Shown piece after piece: positions 41,378 to 52,233 of a stretch of 64,000 bases of DNA. A program made the position numbers and the translations under genes. A model generated the notes under the pieces. It did not search any database and was not told the origin of the DNA. It saw nothing but the letters and a program-made list of their open reading frames with translations. Source of the DNA: Hoeflea sp. YIM 152468 (GTDB taxonomy: Bacteria; Pseudomonadota; Alphaproteobacteria; Rhizobiales; Rhizobiaceae); the NCBI RefSeq assembly GCF_029210485.1, contig NZ_JARGET010000012.1:1-64000 (forward strand), read 5' to 3'. How positions within the stretch are numbered: position 1 is the stretch's first letter; the number at the start of each line of letters is the position of its first letter.

Positions 41378-41549
41378 GCTGTTCTCCTTGATTTATCAGA
41401 ATTGATTTCCGGGTTGTCTGCCCCCGGTAGAAGAACCATGCCGAATTGATGCATCACTTGGAAATCAAGCGCGCGTTATCCGGCATCACTTGCGCGTGAG
41501 CCAGATGTGAACTGTTTGGATTTGCCGATAAACAGTCGTGACTGAAATT

Positions 41550-42599
41550 CTAGTTCAGCATGTCGACAAACTGATCCACATTGTTCTCGGTTGTTGCGAA
41601 GCTGGTGACAAGTCTGATCATGGTTTCCTCGGCGCCAATCAGATGGGCGGCCGAGCGGGGTGCGGACCATTCGTAGAACATTGCCCCTTTGGCCATCATC
41701 TCCTTGACGAGCGGCTTGGGGACAATCGGGAAGGTCTCATTGGCTTGGCTTTTCCAGGCCAGGCGGGCATTGTCCGAGCTCTCGATGCCGGCCTGCAGGC
41801 GGGCGCACATGCTGTTGGCGTGGCGAGCGGTCTCAAGCCAGAGGTTGTTTTCGAAATAGGCGTCAAACTGGGCCGCAATGAAGCGGCTCTTGGAAAAGAG
41901 CTGTGCGGCGCGCTTGCGGATGAAAGGGGTCTGACGCGCCATTTCAGGATCGAGAAAGACAAGTGCTTCAGCACACCAGCAACCATTCTTGGTGCCGCCA
42001 AACGAGACGATATCGACGCCGAGATCTGCCGTCATCTGAGCCGGCGTGAGATCCAGTGCGACAAGAGCGTTGGCGAATCTGGCGCCATCCATGTGCAGCG
42101 GCAGGCCGTGGGCCTTGGCTATTCTGGAAATTTCACGGATTTCATCCGGCTGATAAAGTGTGCCCGACTCGGTGGCCTGGGTGAGGGTGACAGCCATGGG
42201 CTGACCGGCGTGAACGAAGCCTTGGGGAAAGCGGGCGATCTCCGCTTCCAGCGCCGCTGGATCCATTTTTCCTTCCGCTCCATCCACCGGCGCCAGCCGC
42301 GATCCGTGACTGAAGAATTCCGGCGCACCACATTCATCGGCAAAAACATGAGCTTCACGATGGCAGAATGACACACCACCGGGCCGGTTGACGGAGGAAA
42401 GCGCGAGCGAATTGGCGGCGGTGCCGGTTCCGACAAAGAACACTGCAACATCCCGACCGAAAGTTTCGTTGAAGGTGTTCTCGACCTTCCGGTCCAGGTC
42501 TCCGGCGCCATAGGCTGCAGCAAACCCGTTGGAATGAGCCATCAGCGAGGCAGCAATGGCTGGGTGAACGCCAGCCCAGTTGTCGGATGTGAAAATCAT
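41550..42599 (-). CDS. Low-specificity threonine aldolase / beta-eliminating lyase family
   Basis: PLP enzyme of fold type I (349 aa) that cleaves threonine or allo-threonine to glycine and acetaldehyde. Family blocks are DNWAGVHPAIAASLMAHSNG, VFFVGTGTAANSLALSS, REAHVFADECGAPEFFSHG, LHMDGARFANAL and DIVSFGGTKNGCW with the PLP lysine (about residue 205). Stereospecificity cannot be read from the sequence. It is divergent from gltB and transcribed alone. Confidence 0.88.
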   Translation of the reverse strand: MIFTSDNWAGVHPAIAASLMAHSNGFAAAYGAGDLDRKVENTFNETFGRDVAVFFVGTGTAANSLALSSVNRPGGVSFCHREAHVFADECGAPEFFSHGSRLAPVDGAEGKMDPAALEAEIARFPQGFVHAGQPMAVTLTQATESGTLYQPDEIREISRIAKAHGLPLHMDGARFANALVALDLTPAQMTADLGVDIVSFGGTKNGCWCAEALVFLDPEMARQTPFIRKRAAQLFSKSRFIAAQFDAYFENNLWLETARHANSMCARLQAGIESSDNARLAWKSQANETFPIVPKPLVKEMMAKGAMFYEWSAPRSAAHLIGAEETMIRLVTSFATTENNVDQFVDMLN

Positions 42600-43181
42600 C
42601 AGCGGGATCTCCGAAAGCTTGAGTGTGTTCGGCTATCGCATGAAACTGCATGCTTTCAAAGTGTCTGAAGCGGCCGGATCGGTATCAAGTGCCCGCCACG
42701 AGGGGCAGGTTCGTGCAGCGGGTCTTCACGCGCGGCTTTCAGCCCGTGTGCAGCAAAGCTTCGGATGATGGCCGGTTTGCGTAATTAAATTACGCCTTTC
42801 ATCGCCCGATAAGCATTTACGGTCGTTCTGATGCGATTTTTTTGGGGCAGTATCTTGCGAAGTCGACTGCATTCTGTCATAGAACGATGCAAATAGGACA
42901 GTGTTGCTGTCCTATTTGTGCCTGCCCCGGGCAACTGGCTGAGGCCGAGGCAAGTGCAAATGGCAGGCGAAATCCGGAATCCCGCGATCCTTCGGTTGCA
43001 GATGACGGCTCCCACGCCTTCATGATAAAATCCACTCGGCGCGCTCCACCATCAGGTGAGACTTGCAAAGCGCGCGAGACCAGACGGTAGATGAATTCGG
43101 GTCGCACAGCGCCGCCGTACTCGGCGAGGGCGAACGAGGTGTCGACATCCCCGCCATGGCGGCAATCAAGGAGGAATGAAG
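42600..43181. other. Long divergent intergenic region before gltB
   Basis: About 580 bases between the threonine aldolase and gltB. The one clear element is the perfect inverted repeat at 42890-42918. Open frames on both strands here resemble no family. A long untranslated leader for gltB is possible. Confidence 0.55.
42890..42918 (+). promoter_or_regulatory. Perfect 12-bp inverted repeat upstream of gltB
   Basis: CAAATAGGACAG (42890-42901) and CTGTCCTATTTG (42907-42918) are exact reverse complements with spacer TGTTG. The arms contain AGGACAG/CTGTCCT. The geometry suits a dimeric regulator such as an Lrp/AsnC or GntR protein. It lies about 265 bases before gltB and 290 before the aldolase gene. 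No T-run follows on the plus strand. Confidence 0.55.
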
Positions 43182-46100
43182 ATGGCAGACTTTTCACCAT
43201 CTCGGACGGAGACTGGCGCTTGTGAGGCTGTGGCCAAGAACAAACCGGTCGCCGTGCAGACCTTCGGACTGCCCTCACGACAGGGTCTTTACGATCCGCG
43301 CAATGAACATGATGCCTGCGGGGTCGGGTTCGTCGCGCATATGAAGGGGCAAAAATCGCACCAGATCGTGCGGGACGGCCTATTCATGCTTGAAAACCTG
43401 ACCCACCGCGGCGCAGTCGGTGCTGATCCGCTGATGGGCGATGGCGCGGGACTTCTGGTGCAGATTCCCGACAGGTTTTTTCGCGAGGAAATGGCGTTGC
43501 AAGGGGTGACGCTTCCCCGCGCGGGCGATTACGCCGTCGGATTCGTCTTCATGCCGCAGGACGAGGCCCAGTGCGACCACCTCAAGAAGATCATTGCCGA
43601 AGTTGTCGCCTCCGAAGGGCAGACGCTGCTGGGCTTCCGTGATGTGCCTGTTGACAATTCATCCCTGTCGGAGGCGCCCGAAATCGTTGCGACAGAACCC
43701 CGCCATGTTCAGGTTTTCATCGGCAATGGTGCAGGTGCTGAAGATCAAAACGTCTTCGAGCGGCAGCTGTTTGTGCTCCGCAAAGTCATTTCGAACCGGG
43801 TTTACCAGGAAACCGATGGCCGCGACAATGGCTTCTATATTGTCTCGCTGTCGACGCAGACCATTGTCTACAAGGGCATGTTTCTGGCCTACCAGCTGGG
43901 CGCCTATTACAAGGATCTGAGCGATCCACGGCTGGAATCCGCGGTCGCCCTTATCCATCAGAGGTTCTCGACCAACACGTTTCCGTCGTGGAAGCTTGCG
44001 CATCCCTTCCGGATGGTGGCGCATAATGGCGAAATCAACACGTTGCGCGGCAATGTCAACTGGATGGCGGCCCGGCAGGCGTCGGTGTCGTCGCCGTTGT
44101 TTGGCAGCGACATCTCCAAGCTCTGGCCGATTTCCTATGAAGGCCAGTCCGATACCGCCTGCTTTGACAACGCACTCGAGTTTTTGATCCGGGGCGGCTA
44201 TTCGATGGCCCATGCGGTGATGATGCTGATCCCCGAAGCCTGGGCCGGCAACACGTTGATGAATGCGGACCGCAAGGCCTTCTATGAGTATCATGCGGCA
44301 CTGATGGAGCCCTGGGACGGTCCGGCAGCGGTCGCCTTTACCGATGGCGTCCAGATTGGCGCCACGCTCGACCGGAACGGGCTGCGCCCCGCACGCTACA
44401 TCGTCACCGATGATGACCGGGTGATCATGGCGTCTGAGGCCGGTGTTTTGCCGGTCGACGAAAGCGCGATCATCAAGAAGTGGCGGCTGCAACCCGGCAA
44501 GATGCTGCTGATCGACATGGAAGAAGGCCGGATCATTTCCGACGAGGAAGTGAAGTCGCGGCTGGCGGCAAAGCACCCTTACGGCGACTGGCTGGAGCGG
44601 ACCCAGCTGATCCTCGAAGATCTCAAGCCGGTTGAACCGCGGGCCTTGCGCAGGGATGTGTCGCTGCTCGATCGTCAGCAGGCCTTCGGCTACACACAGG
44701 AAGACACCAGGACCCTGATGTCGCCGATGGCGACCACCGGTCAGGAAGCCATCGGCTCGATGGGAACCGACACGCCGATTTCGGTGATGTCGCAGAAATC
44801 AAAACTGCTCTACACCTATTTCAAGCAGAATTTCGCGCAGGTGACCAACCCGCCGATCGACCCTATTCGCGAAGAGCTTGTGATGAGTCTGGTGTCCTTC
44901 ATCGGGCCGCGTCCAAACATTCTCGACCACAAGGGCGCAGCGAAAAAGAAGCGGCTTGAGGTCCGCCAGCCCATCCTTACCAATGGCGACCTTGAGAAAA
45001 TCCGGTCAATCGGCCACACCGAGGATCGTTTTGACACCAAGACGCTGGACTTCACCTATGCGAGCGAAAGAGGTTCGGATGGGATGGAGGCTGCGCTTGA
45101 GCGGCTTTGCGACCGTGCGGAAGAAGCCGTAACCGGCGGCTACAACATCATCATCCTGTCTGACCGCCAGGTCGGGGCAGACCGGATCGCGATCCCTGCG
45201 CTGTTGGCCACTGCTGCGGTTCATCATCATCTGATCCGCAAGGGGTTGCGTACTTCGGTCGGCCTTGTGGTCGAATCCGGCGAGCCGCGCGAAGTCCACC
45301 ACTTCTGCTGTCTGGCAGGCTACGGCGCCGAGGCAATCAACCCCTATCTGGCCTTCGACACGCTGCTCGACATGCACAAGCGCGGCGAATTCCCACCGGA
45401 AGTTGATCAGTACGAGGTCGTTTCCCGCTATATCAAGGCGATCGGCAAGGGTATTCTCAAGGTGATGTCAAAGATGGGCATCTCCACGTACCAGTCCTAT
45501 TGCGGCGCGCAGATCTTCGATGCGATCGGCCTGTCGACGGATTTCATCGACACATATTTCACCGGCACCGCGACAAACATCGAAGGCGCAGGTCTCTCCG
45601 AGGTGGCGTCAGAGACCGCCGAGCGGCATCGGCTTGCGTTCTCCGGCGACCCTGTGCTGGCAACCTCGCTGGACGTGGGGGGCGAATATGCCTACCGGGT
45701 GCGTGGCGAAGAACACGCATGGACCCCCGACGCAGTCGCCACGCTTCAGCATGCTGTACGTGGCAATGCGAAGGACCGCTTTCGCGAATTCTCGGAAATC
45801 GTCAATCATTCGACCGTGCGCATGAACGCCATTCGCGGCCTGTTCGAGATTCGCACTGCCGAGATCACTGGCCGGCAGCCCGTGCCGCTGGAAGACGTCG
45901 AGTCGGCGGCGGCCATTGTCAGGCGGTTCTCCACCGGGGCGATGTCCTTCGGATCGATCAGCCGCGAGGCGCATACGACGCTGGCGGTTGCGATGAACAA
46001 GATCGGCGGCAAGTCCAACACCGGCGAGGGCGGGGAAGAGCCGGATCGCTACCTGCCGCTTTATGGCGGTGGCCGCAATCCGGAACGCTCGGCGATCAAG

Positions 46101-47903
46101 CAGGTTGCCTCGGGTCGCTTCGGTGTGACAGCGGAATATCTGGTCAATGCCGACATGATCCAAATCAAGGTTGCCCAGGGCGCCAAGCCGGGCGAAGGCG
46201 GGCAACTGCCTGGTCACAAGGTCGATGCGACGATTGCCAAGACCAGACACTCGACGCCGGGCGTCGGACTGATTTCACCGCCACCGCACCATGACATCTA
46301 TTCGATCGAGGATCTTGCGCAGCTGATCTTTGATCTGAAAAACGTCAATCCGGAGGCGGATATCTCGGTCAAGCTGGTCTCCGAAGTGGGCGTGGGAACC
46401 GTTGCGGCAGGCGTTGCCAAGGCACGTGCCGACCACATCACCATTTCGGGGTATGATGGCGGCACCGGCGCATCGCCGCTGACCTCGCTCAAGCATGCCG
46501 GCAGTCCGTGGGAGATCGGCCTCGCCGAAACCCATCAGACGCTGGTGCTCAATGGCCTGCGGTCGCGCATTGCGCTGCAGGTCGATGGCGGACTGAAAAC
46601 CGGACGCGATGTCATCGTCGGGGCTCTGCTTGGGGCTGATGAATTTGGCTTCTCCACCGCGCCCTTGATTGCGGCGGGCTGCATCATGATGCGCAAATGC
46701 CATCTCAACACCTGCCCGGTCGGCGTGGCGACACAGGACCCGGTTTTGCGCAAGCGTTTCAAGGGGACGCCGGAGCATGTCATCAACTTCTTCTTCTTTG
46801 TCGCCGAGGAAGTGCGCGAATGGCTGGCGACGATGGGCTACCGCAATCTCGATGAGATTATCGGCCAGTCGGAGTTGCTCGCCAAGGACGGCATGATCGA
46901 GCACTGGAAAGCCAAGGGGCTCGATTTCAGCCGTATTTTCCACAAGCCGGATGCGGCCAAGGAGAAGATCTACCAGACCGAACGCCAGACCCATCCGATT
47001 GCCGATGTCCTCGACCGGAAGCTGATCGAAACGGCGATGCCGGCGCTCGAGAACAGGGAAACCATCGAGTTCGACGTCGATATCAAGAATGTCGACCGGT
47101 CGACCGGTGCGATGTTGTCTGGCGAGGTTGCCAAGCGGTTCGGGCACAAGGGGCTGCCGGACGACACGATCACGGTCAATCTCAGCGGCACCGCAGGCCA
47201 GTCTTTCGGCGCCTTCCTGGCCCATGGCGTGACCTTCAACCTGTCGGGTGACGCAAATGATTATGTCGGCAAGGGGCTGTCTGGCGGATGCATCATTGTC
47301 CGGCCGCCGGCAGACTGCCCGATCGTGGCAGAGAATTCGATCATCGTCGGCAACACCGTGCTTTACGGTGCGATCGAAGGCGAGTGCTATTTCCGCGGGG
47401 TTGCGGGTGAACGCTTTGCTGTTCGCAACTCAGGCGCCATCGCCGTGGTCGAGGGCGTGGGGGATCACGGTTGTGAGTACATGACCGGCGGTCTGGTTGT
47501 GGTGATCGGTGAAACCGGCCGCAACTTCGCAGCCGGCATGTCGGGCGGGGTTGCCTATGTTCTCGATGAAGCGGGCGATTTCGCCAGCCGCTGCAATATG
47601 GCGATGGTCGAACTGGAACCGGTTCCCGAGGAAGACGATATCCTCGAGAAGCTGCACCATCACGGCGGCGACCTTGCCCACAAGGGCCGGGTCGATGTCA
47701 GTGGCGACATGACCCGGCATGACGAGGAACGGCTGTTCCAGCTGATCTCCAATCACATGCATTACACCGGGTCTGCGCGGGCCAAGGCCATACTCGACGA
47801 TTGGGCCGGTTACCGTCCGAAATTCCGCAAGGTGATGCCGGTCGAGTATCGGCGTGCGCTTGAGGACATGGAGCGGATGCGCATGGGCGTGGCGGCGGAA
47901 TGA
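43182..47903 (+). CDS. gltB: Glutamate synthase (NADPH) large chain
   Basis: Alpha subunit of GOGAT (1573 aa), which makes two glutamates from glutamine and 2-oxoglutarate. Order: a short propeptide ending before Cys46 ([14 protein letters not shown]), which becomes the N-terminal nucleophile of the glutaminase domain; a central domain; the FMN/synthase barrel with [16 protein letters not shown] and [16 protein letters not shown]; the 3Fe-4S cysteines in [19 protein letters not shown]; and the C-terminal GXGXG beta-helix. ATG 43182 fits AAGGAGG (43168-43174) better than ATG 43176, which would leave almost no spacing. Its stop overlaps a 45-codon ORF. Confidence 0.95.
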   Translation: MADFSPSRTETGACEAVAKNKPVAVQTFGLPSRQGLYDPRNEHDACGVGFVAHMKGQKSHQIVRDGLFMLENLTHRGAVGADPLMGDGAGLLVQIPDRFFREEMALQGVTLPRAGDYAVGFVFMPQDEAQCDHLKKIIAEVVASEGQTLLGFRDVPVDNSSLSEAPEIVATEPRHVQVFIGNGAGAEDQNVFERQLFVLRKVISNRVYQETDGRDNGFYIVSLSTQTIVYKGMFLAYQLGAYYKDLSDPRLESAVALIHQRFSTNTFPSWKLAHPFRMVAHNGEINTLRGNVNWMAARQASVSSPLFGSDISKLWPISYEGQSDTACFDNALEFLIRGGYSMAHAVMMLIPEAWAGNTLMNADRKAFYEYHAALMEPWDGPAAVAFTDGVQIGATLDRNGLRPARYIVTDDDRVIMASEAGVLPVDESAIIKKWRLQPGKMLLIDMEEGRIISDEEVKSRLAAKHPYGDWLERTQLILEDLKPVEPRALRRDVSLLDRQQAFGYTQEDTRTLMSPMATTGQEAIGSMGTDTPISVMSQKSKLLYTYFKQNFAQVTNPPIDPIREELVMSLVSFIGPRPNILDHKGAAKKKRLEVRQPILTNGDLEKIRSIGHTEDRFDTKTLDFTYASERGSDGMEAALERLCDRAEEAVTGGYNIIILSDRQVGADRIAIPALLATAAVHHHLIRKGLRTSVGLVVESGEPREVHHFCCLAGYGAEAINPYLAFDTLLDMHKRGEFPPEVDQYEVVSRYIKAIGKGILKVMSKMGISTYQSYCGAQIFDAIGLSTDFIDTYFTGTATNIEGAGLSEVASETAERHRLAFSGDPVLATSLDVGGEYAYRVRGEEHAWTPDAVATLQHAVRGNAKDRFREFSEIVNHSTVRMNAIRGLFEIRTAEITGRQPVPLEDVESAAAIVRRFSTGAMSFGSISREAHTTLAVAMNKIGGKSNTGEGGEEPDRYLPLYGGGRNPERSAIKQVASGRFGVTAEYLVNADMIQIKVAQGAKPGEGGQLPGHKVDATIAKTRHSTPGVGLISPPPHHDIYSIEDLAQLIFDLKNVNPEADISVKLVSEVGVGTVAAGVAKARADHITISGYDGGTGASPLTSLKHAGSPWEIGLAETHQTLVLNGLRSRIALQVDGGLKTGRDVIVGALLGADEFGFSTAPLIAAGCIMMRKCHLNTCPVGVATQDPVLRKRFKGTPEHVINFFFFVAEEVREWLATMGYRNLDEIIGQSELLAKDGMIEHWKAKGLDFSRIFHKPDAAKEKIYQTERQTHPIADVLDRKLIETAMPALENRETIEFDVDIKNVDRSTGAMLSGEVAKRFGHKGLPDDTITVNLSGTAGQSFGAFLAHGVTFNLSGDANDYVGKGLSGGCIIVRPPADCPIVAENSIIVGNTVLYGAIEGECYFRGVAGERFAVRNSGAIAVVEGVGDHGCEYMTGGLVVVIGETGRNFAAGMSGGVAYVLDEAGDFASRCNMAMVELEPVPEEDDILEKLHHHGGDLAHKGRVDVSGDMTRHDEERLFQLISNHMHYTGSARAKAILDDWAGYRPKFRKVMPVEYRRALEDMERMRMGVAAE

Positions 47904-48037
47904 ATCGTGGAGCAGTCTTCCACCGGCTGCTTTCGACGGCCATCGCAAGCGCCGTGCCGGCGGTTGCCAGCGCTGCAAACGACAGGTTCGGCATTGAATT
48001 CATCGTCCTGGGGGCGGTCATTGGCCAGGCCTATTGA
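47900..48037 (+). CDS. Small protein between gltB and gltD, 45 aa
   Basis: ATG 47900 overlaps the gltB stop (ATGA), and the frame runs 45 codons to TGA 48035-48037. It starts [20 protein letters not shown], continues [14 protein letters not shown] and ends [10 protein letters not shown], i.e. a basic start, a hydrophobic stretch with AxA-type cleavage options and a second hydrophobic stretch at the end. This would suit a small membrane or exported protein. No family is recognised. It is too short to prove by composition, but the coupling to gltB and its place inside the gltBD operon speak for it. Confidence 0.45.
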   Translation: MNRGAVFHRLLSTAIASAVPAVASAANDRFGIEFIVLGAVIGQAY

Positions 48038-48081
48038 TATCGGGGGCTTCCTGGCCGCCACTCTGATGTAAGGAATATAGA

Positions 48082-49536
48082 ATGGGCAAGGTAACGGGTT
48101 TTCTCGAGATCGACCGGCAGACGGCAAAGTATCAGCCGGCATCTGATCGCATCCGCCATAACCGCGAGTTCACCATCCGGATGAGCGATCAGGAAGTGCA
48201 GAAGCAGGCGGCGCGCTGCATGGATTGCGGCATTCCCTATTGCCACGGACCGACCGGCTGCCCGGTGCACAACCAGATTCCGGACTGGAACGATCTGGTT
48301 TACAACGACAACTGGGAAGAGGCGATCCGCAACCTGCATTCGACCAACAACTTTCCGGAATTCACCGGTCGGATTTGCCCGGCGCCGTGCGAGGAAGCCT
48401 GCACTCTCAATCTTGAGGATGCACCTGTTGCCATCAAGACCGTGGAGCAGGCGCTGGCCGACAAGGCCTACGAGCTTGGTTTTATCGTGCCGCAGCCGGC
48501 TCTGCGCAAAACCGGCAAGACGGTTGCCCTCATCGGTTCGGGACCTGCCGGCATGGCGGCAGCTCAGCAGCTTGGCCGCGCCGGACACGATGTTCATGTC
48601 TATGAGCGCGAGAGCCAGCCGGGCGGCTTGCTGCGCTATGGCATTCCCGATTTCAAGATGGAGAAACACTTCATCGACCGTCGCATCGAACAGATGGAAG
48701 GCGAAGGCGTCACCTTCTTCTGCAACGTCAATGTGGGCGTCGACAAAAGCGTTGAAGAGTTGCTCGCAAGCTACGACGCGGTGCTCTACACCGGCGGCTC
48801 CGAGACGCCGCGTGACGTCGGTATTCCGGGTGCCGATCTGATTGGCGTGCATGATGCGATGCCGTATCTGGTGCAGCAGAACAAGCGCGTGGCGCGCGAA
48901 AGCATCGACAATGTCGGCTGGCCTTCAGATCCGGTGCTGGCGGGTGGCAGGCATGTGGTGGTGATCGGCGGCGGCGATACGGCCTCCGACTGCGTCGGCA
49001 CCGCGTTCAGGCAGGGCGCTGTCAAAGTCACCCAGCTTGATATTCGGCCACAGCCGCCCGAGAAGGAAGACAAGCTCGCCGTCTGGCCTTACTGGGCCAC
49101 GAAAATGCGGACATCATCATCCCAGGCCGAAGGTGCAATTCGCGAGTTCCAGGTCGGCACCCTCGAACTGATCGGCGAAAACGGCATTCTGACCGGGGTC
49201 AAATGCTGCGAGGTCGATGAAAAACGCAAGCCGGTGGCTGGAACAGAATTCGTCATAAAGGCGGATCTGGTGTTCGTCGCGATCGGCTTCCGCGGGGTGC
49301 TGGAAAAGGGCGTCGTCAGCGAGCTTGGCGACAAGCTTGTGGTGAACGTGGACCGGCGTGGATCGAGCAATGTCGTCGCCAATGAAAACGACTATCGCAC
49401 GTCCGTTGACAAACTATGGGCCGCTGGCGATGTGCGCCGTGGGCAGAGCCTTGTCGTGTGGGCGATCCGCGAGGGTCGTCAGGCTGCGCGGGACATCGAT
49501 CTGAGCCTGATGGGGGCCACAGATCTTCCCCGCTGA
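48082..49536 (+). CDS. gltD: Glutamate synthase (NADPH) small chain
   Basis: The beta subunit (484 aa) takes electrons from NADPH through FAD and passes them by 4Fe-4S clusters to GltB. Cluster cysteines are in RCMDCGIPYCHGPTGCPVHNQ and GRICPAPCEEACTL; the FAD fold is ALIGSGPAGMAAAQQLGRAG (about 151-170) and the NADPH fold HVVVIGGGDTASDCVGTA (about 294-311). It follows gltB after 178 bases that hold the small ORF, and is preceded by AGGAA. Confidence 0.95.
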   Translation: MGKVTGFLEIDRQTAKYQPASDRIRHNREFTIRMSDQEVQKQAARCMDCGIPYCHGPTGCPVHNQIPDWNDLVYNDNWEEAIRNLHSTNNFPEFTGRICPAPCEEACTLNLEDAPVAIKTVEQALADKAYELGFIVPQPALRKTGKTVALIGSGPAGMAAAQQLGRAGHDVHVYERESQPGGLLRYGIPDFKMEKHFIDRRIEQMEGEGVTFFCNVNVGVDKSVEELLASYDAVLYTGGSETPRDVGIPGADLIGVHDAMPYLVQQNKRVARESIDNVGWPSDPVLAGGRHVVVIGGGDTASDCVGTAFRQGAVKVTQLDIRPQPPEKEDKLAVWPYWATKMRTSSSQAEGAIREFQVGTLELIGENGILTGVKCCEVDEKRKPVAGTEFVIKADLVFVAIGFRGVLEKGVVSELGDKLVVNVDRRGSSNVVANENDYRTSVDKLWAAGDVRRGQSLVVWAIREGRQAARDIDLSLMGATDLPR

Positions 49537-49610
49537 TGCAATTGAGCGCAGGCGCGCCAGAGGGCGCGGCCGGTGTCGCGGCAAATCCGTGGCAGAGGAA
49601 CCGGCCTGGT

Positions 49611-50768
49611 TCAGCGGCTGCCTGGTGGCCAGTCGAAATTGTCGACGCGGCCAGCCGGCGCCTCCGAAAGAATGCCATCGACCACAAGCTTGTCGCGCGG
49701 CGAGCGAACCAGGCTTGCGGTTGCCGGCATCTCAGCTAACAACGCAGCGCCCCCGTCAAGCTCCGGATCCGTCATGGCGACGGGCAGGGTCCGCACGACC
49801 GCGGTGTTTTCGCCGGGCGGCGGCGGCATGAAGATTTCCGGAAAATTCGCCGAATCGAGTGTTTCGATATCTTCCGAGGTGGCGTCGCCAAGCAATCTGC
49901 GGATCGACTTTTCAGCATAGAACGCCATCTTGCGCCGCCCCGCCGCGGTGACATTGATTCCATCGGATCCGCGCAGCCGCACCTGCTGCCCGTTGATGTC
50001 GGAACCGGTGAAAATGAACTTTCCCTCTTCGTTGACAAACCCGTCCCAAATGTCGATGAACTCGCCTCCAGCCTTGCCGATCTGCTTCCTGAAGACACCA
50101 TTGAACGCCACCATGTCGGTGGTCATCGACGGTGATTTGAACGCAGGCAGGCCCATCCACAAGACCGGCGTATTGCGCGCCCGAAGCGAGTTGATGAGCT
50201 GTTGGGTGCGGTGTTCATACTCGGCAAGCCAGTTGGTCGACCGGACGTCTTCGCGCTCGCCGTTGATCAGGAGTTGCTGCCGGTCGTTCGAGCCAAGCTG
50301 AACCACGATGATCGATGGCTGCACCTCCTCGACAATCGCCTTGGCCTCCACCGGCCAATTGTAATAGTCGTCCCGCACCAGCCCTGATGAACCGCTGGTA
50401 TGGTCGATCACAACGACCCCCGGAGCCTGCTCAAATGCAGCTCTGAGACCATCTGCTGTGCCATTGGCGAGAAAATCGCCAAGCACCAGGATCTTGCGGG
50501 CATTTTCAAGCTTCTCGACGGTCGGTTCCGGCGGTGGGGCCGGAGCCACATTACGGGTGGGTTTCTTCACCCGACTTGTCCGGGGTGCAGGCCGCTCGGC
50601 CTTCGGTTTCGGCGTGTTTCCGCCGCCAAACAGCAACTGCAGAAAGGACTTTCGTTCCACCCGCTCCTGCGCAGTTGCGGGTTCCACCAGGTTCACGATC
50701 GCCGACCCCGCCGTCGTCATGACAAGCACGACAGCGAGATAGCGCAGGATTGGAAACCGGTAGGTCAC
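49611..50768 (-). CDS. DUF459 family SGNH-like hydrolase
   Basis: A 385-residue protein with an N-terminal hydrophobic anchor (ILRYLAVVLVMTTAGSAIVNLV), a proline- and lysine-rich linker (about 55-85), and an SGNH/GDSL-type domain of the DUF459 family (about 90-310). The first block reads KILVLGDFLANGTADGLRAA, where Asp-Phe-Leu replaces the usual GDS, and a later block is IIVVQLGSNDRQQL (the SGNH Asn block). Related proteins act on acyl groups of cell-wall or exported polysaccharides, but here the nucleophile position looks altered (D-F instead of D-S), so enzymatic activity is uncertain. Periplasmic. Confidence 0.8.
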   Translation of the reverse strand: MTYRFPILRYLAVVLVMTTAGSAIVNLVEPATAQERVERKSFLQLLFGGGNTPKPKAERPAPRTSRVKKPTRNVAPAPPPEPTVEKLENARKILVLGDFLANGTADGLRAAFEQAPGVVVIDHTSGSSGLVRDDYYNWPVEAKAIVEEVQPSIIVVQLGSNDRQQLLINGEREDVRSTNWLAEYEHRTQQLINSLRARNTPVLWMGLPAFKSPSMTTDMVAFNGVFRKQIGKAGGEFIDIWDGFVNEEGKFIFTGSDINGQQVRLRGSDGINVTAAGRRKMAFYAEKSIRRLLGDATSEDIETLDSANFPEIFMPPPPGENTAVVRTLPVAMTDPELDGGAALLAEMPATASLVRSPRDKLVVDGILSEAPAGRVDNFDWPPGSR

Positions 50769-50825
50769 GCGGGTGTCAACTCCTGTTCCGCGGTGGGCAG
50801 ATCGCGATCCGGCACCTATTGGCGA

Positions 50826-52043
50826 TCAATAACGGCGGATTGCATCGAGTATTCTTTGCGATGGAATTGCCTCGCCGGTCAAGCCGGCGCGCGACTGGAA
50901 AGAGGCAATAGCCGCCCTCGATCCGGAGCCGAAATTACCGTCAATCTCGCCATCGTAATAGCCAAGCTTCTTGAGGCGGGTCTGCAATTCGAACTTCTCC
51001 TTGACGTCGAGCGTTCCTGCCGGGCGGGGCCAGCGCTGGTCGATGCCGCCATATCCGGCAATTTCGTCGGCCAGGGCACCAACACCCAGCGCGTAGGAGT
51101 CGGAATTGTTGTAGCGCTTGAGGACGAAGAAGTTCTTGGTCATCAGGAATGCCGGCCCGTTTGCTCCCCCCGGCAGCTTGAGTTCCGCACGACGGCTGCC
51201 GTCGGGAAAGCCCTTGCCACTGGGACGGGAAAAGCCGAGCGAGACCCATTGTGCCAAGGTCTTGGTCTGGCCGGCATACTTGTCGCCGCCTCGCGGCAGC
51301 ACAGCCTCATATCCCCAGGTCTCGCCGGGCCTCCAGCCGTTTTTCTTCAGCAGATTGGCTGCCGTTGCAAGGGCGTCAGGAATCGAGTTCCAGATGTCGC
51401 GACTTCCGTTTCCATCCGCGTCCACCGCAAAGGCGAGATAGCTTGTCGGGATGAACTGGGTGTGCCCCATAGCGCCGGCCCAGGAGCCGGTCATCTGCCG
51501 TGTCGAAATGTCCCCCGCCTGCAGGATCTTCAGCGCAGCCACAAGCTGCTGGCGTGCAAACTTGGCGCGTTTTTGATCGGCATAAGCCAGCGTGGCAAGG
51601 GCCTGCGGAACATAGTGCAGACGGTCGGTCTTGGTGAGAATCTCGCCGTAGTTGGATTCCATGGACCAGATGGCCAGCAGAACAGTTGCATCGACGCCGA
51701 AATGGCGCTCGATTGCCTTCAGCGTCCGGGCGTGTTTCGCGCCCATCTCGCGGCCCTTGGCGATGGTGTAAGGATTGACACGGGAATCGAGATAGTCCCA
51801 CACCTTGGTGGTGAATTCGGGCTGATACCGGGCTTTTTCAAGCACTGTTGGATCAGGCGTGGTGACGCCCCTAAATGCGCTCTCGTAGGTTGAACGAGAG
51901 ATGCCGGCTTTTGCCGCAGTGCTGTAAAAGCCTGCGACCCACTTTTGAAAACCTGCATCTGCAAGGGCCGGCAGCGGGGCAAAAACACCAGCAAACAGGC
52001 AGAGGCTGGCGGTGCGAGCAAAATTCATGGGTGATCGGATCAT
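50826..52043 (-). CDS. Lytic murein transglycosylase with peptidoglycan-binding domain
   Basis: MltB-family enzyme (405 aa) that cleaves peptidoglycan to 1,6-anhydro products in the periplasm. A signal peptide (TASLCLFAGVFAPLPALA) is followed by the SLT_2 domain with WVAGFYSTAAKAGIS, the catalytic Glu in LLAIWSMESNYGEI, and MGHTQFIPTSYLAFAVDADGDG-like signatures (GAMGHTQFIPTSY), ending with a PG_binding_1 domain (LQTRLKKLGYYDGEIDGNFG). ATG 52043 has AGGA ten bases upstream; ATG 52028 is an alternative. The upstream open frame is opposite galU and not coding. Confidence 0.9.
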   Translation of the reverse strand: MIRSPMNFARTASLCLFAGVFAPLPALADAGFQKWVAGFYSTAAKAGISRSTYESAFRGVTTPDPTVLEKARYQPEFTTKVWDYLDSRVNPYTIAKGREMGAKHARTLKAIERHFGVDATVLLAIWSMESNYGEILTKTDRLHYVPQALATLAYADQKRAKFARQQLVAALKILQAGDISTRQMTGSWAGAMGHTQFIPTSYLAFAVDADGNGSRDIWNSIPDALATAANLLKKNGWRPGETWGYEAVLPRGGDKYAGQTKTLAQWVSLGFSRPSGKGFPDGSRRAELKLPGGANGPAFLMTKNFFVLKRYNNSDSYALGVGALADEIAGYGGIDQRWPRPAGTLDVKEKFELQTRLKKLGYYDGEIDGNFGSGSRAAIASFQSRAGLTGEAIPSQRILDAIRRY

Positions 52044-52233
52044 GTTCCAAGCATCCTGTCGTTTGGGGCGGTAAGGGGTGACTGATTGACGATCGTAGCC
52101 TGCAGCTGTCAACAAATCGTTTACCATATTGATGGCCGGAGTGCCTGAATTTGGCAGAACCCGGCCAATGCCCCATATTGACCGATATCTGCCGGCATTG
52201 AGCCGGATGGTTTTCGAGAAATGAGGAGAACAT

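Noticed and set aside
42877-43278. 133-codon minus-strand ORF in the gltB promoter region
   Set aside because: It overlaps the gltB start and the palindrome and shows no recognisable motif or ribosome site.
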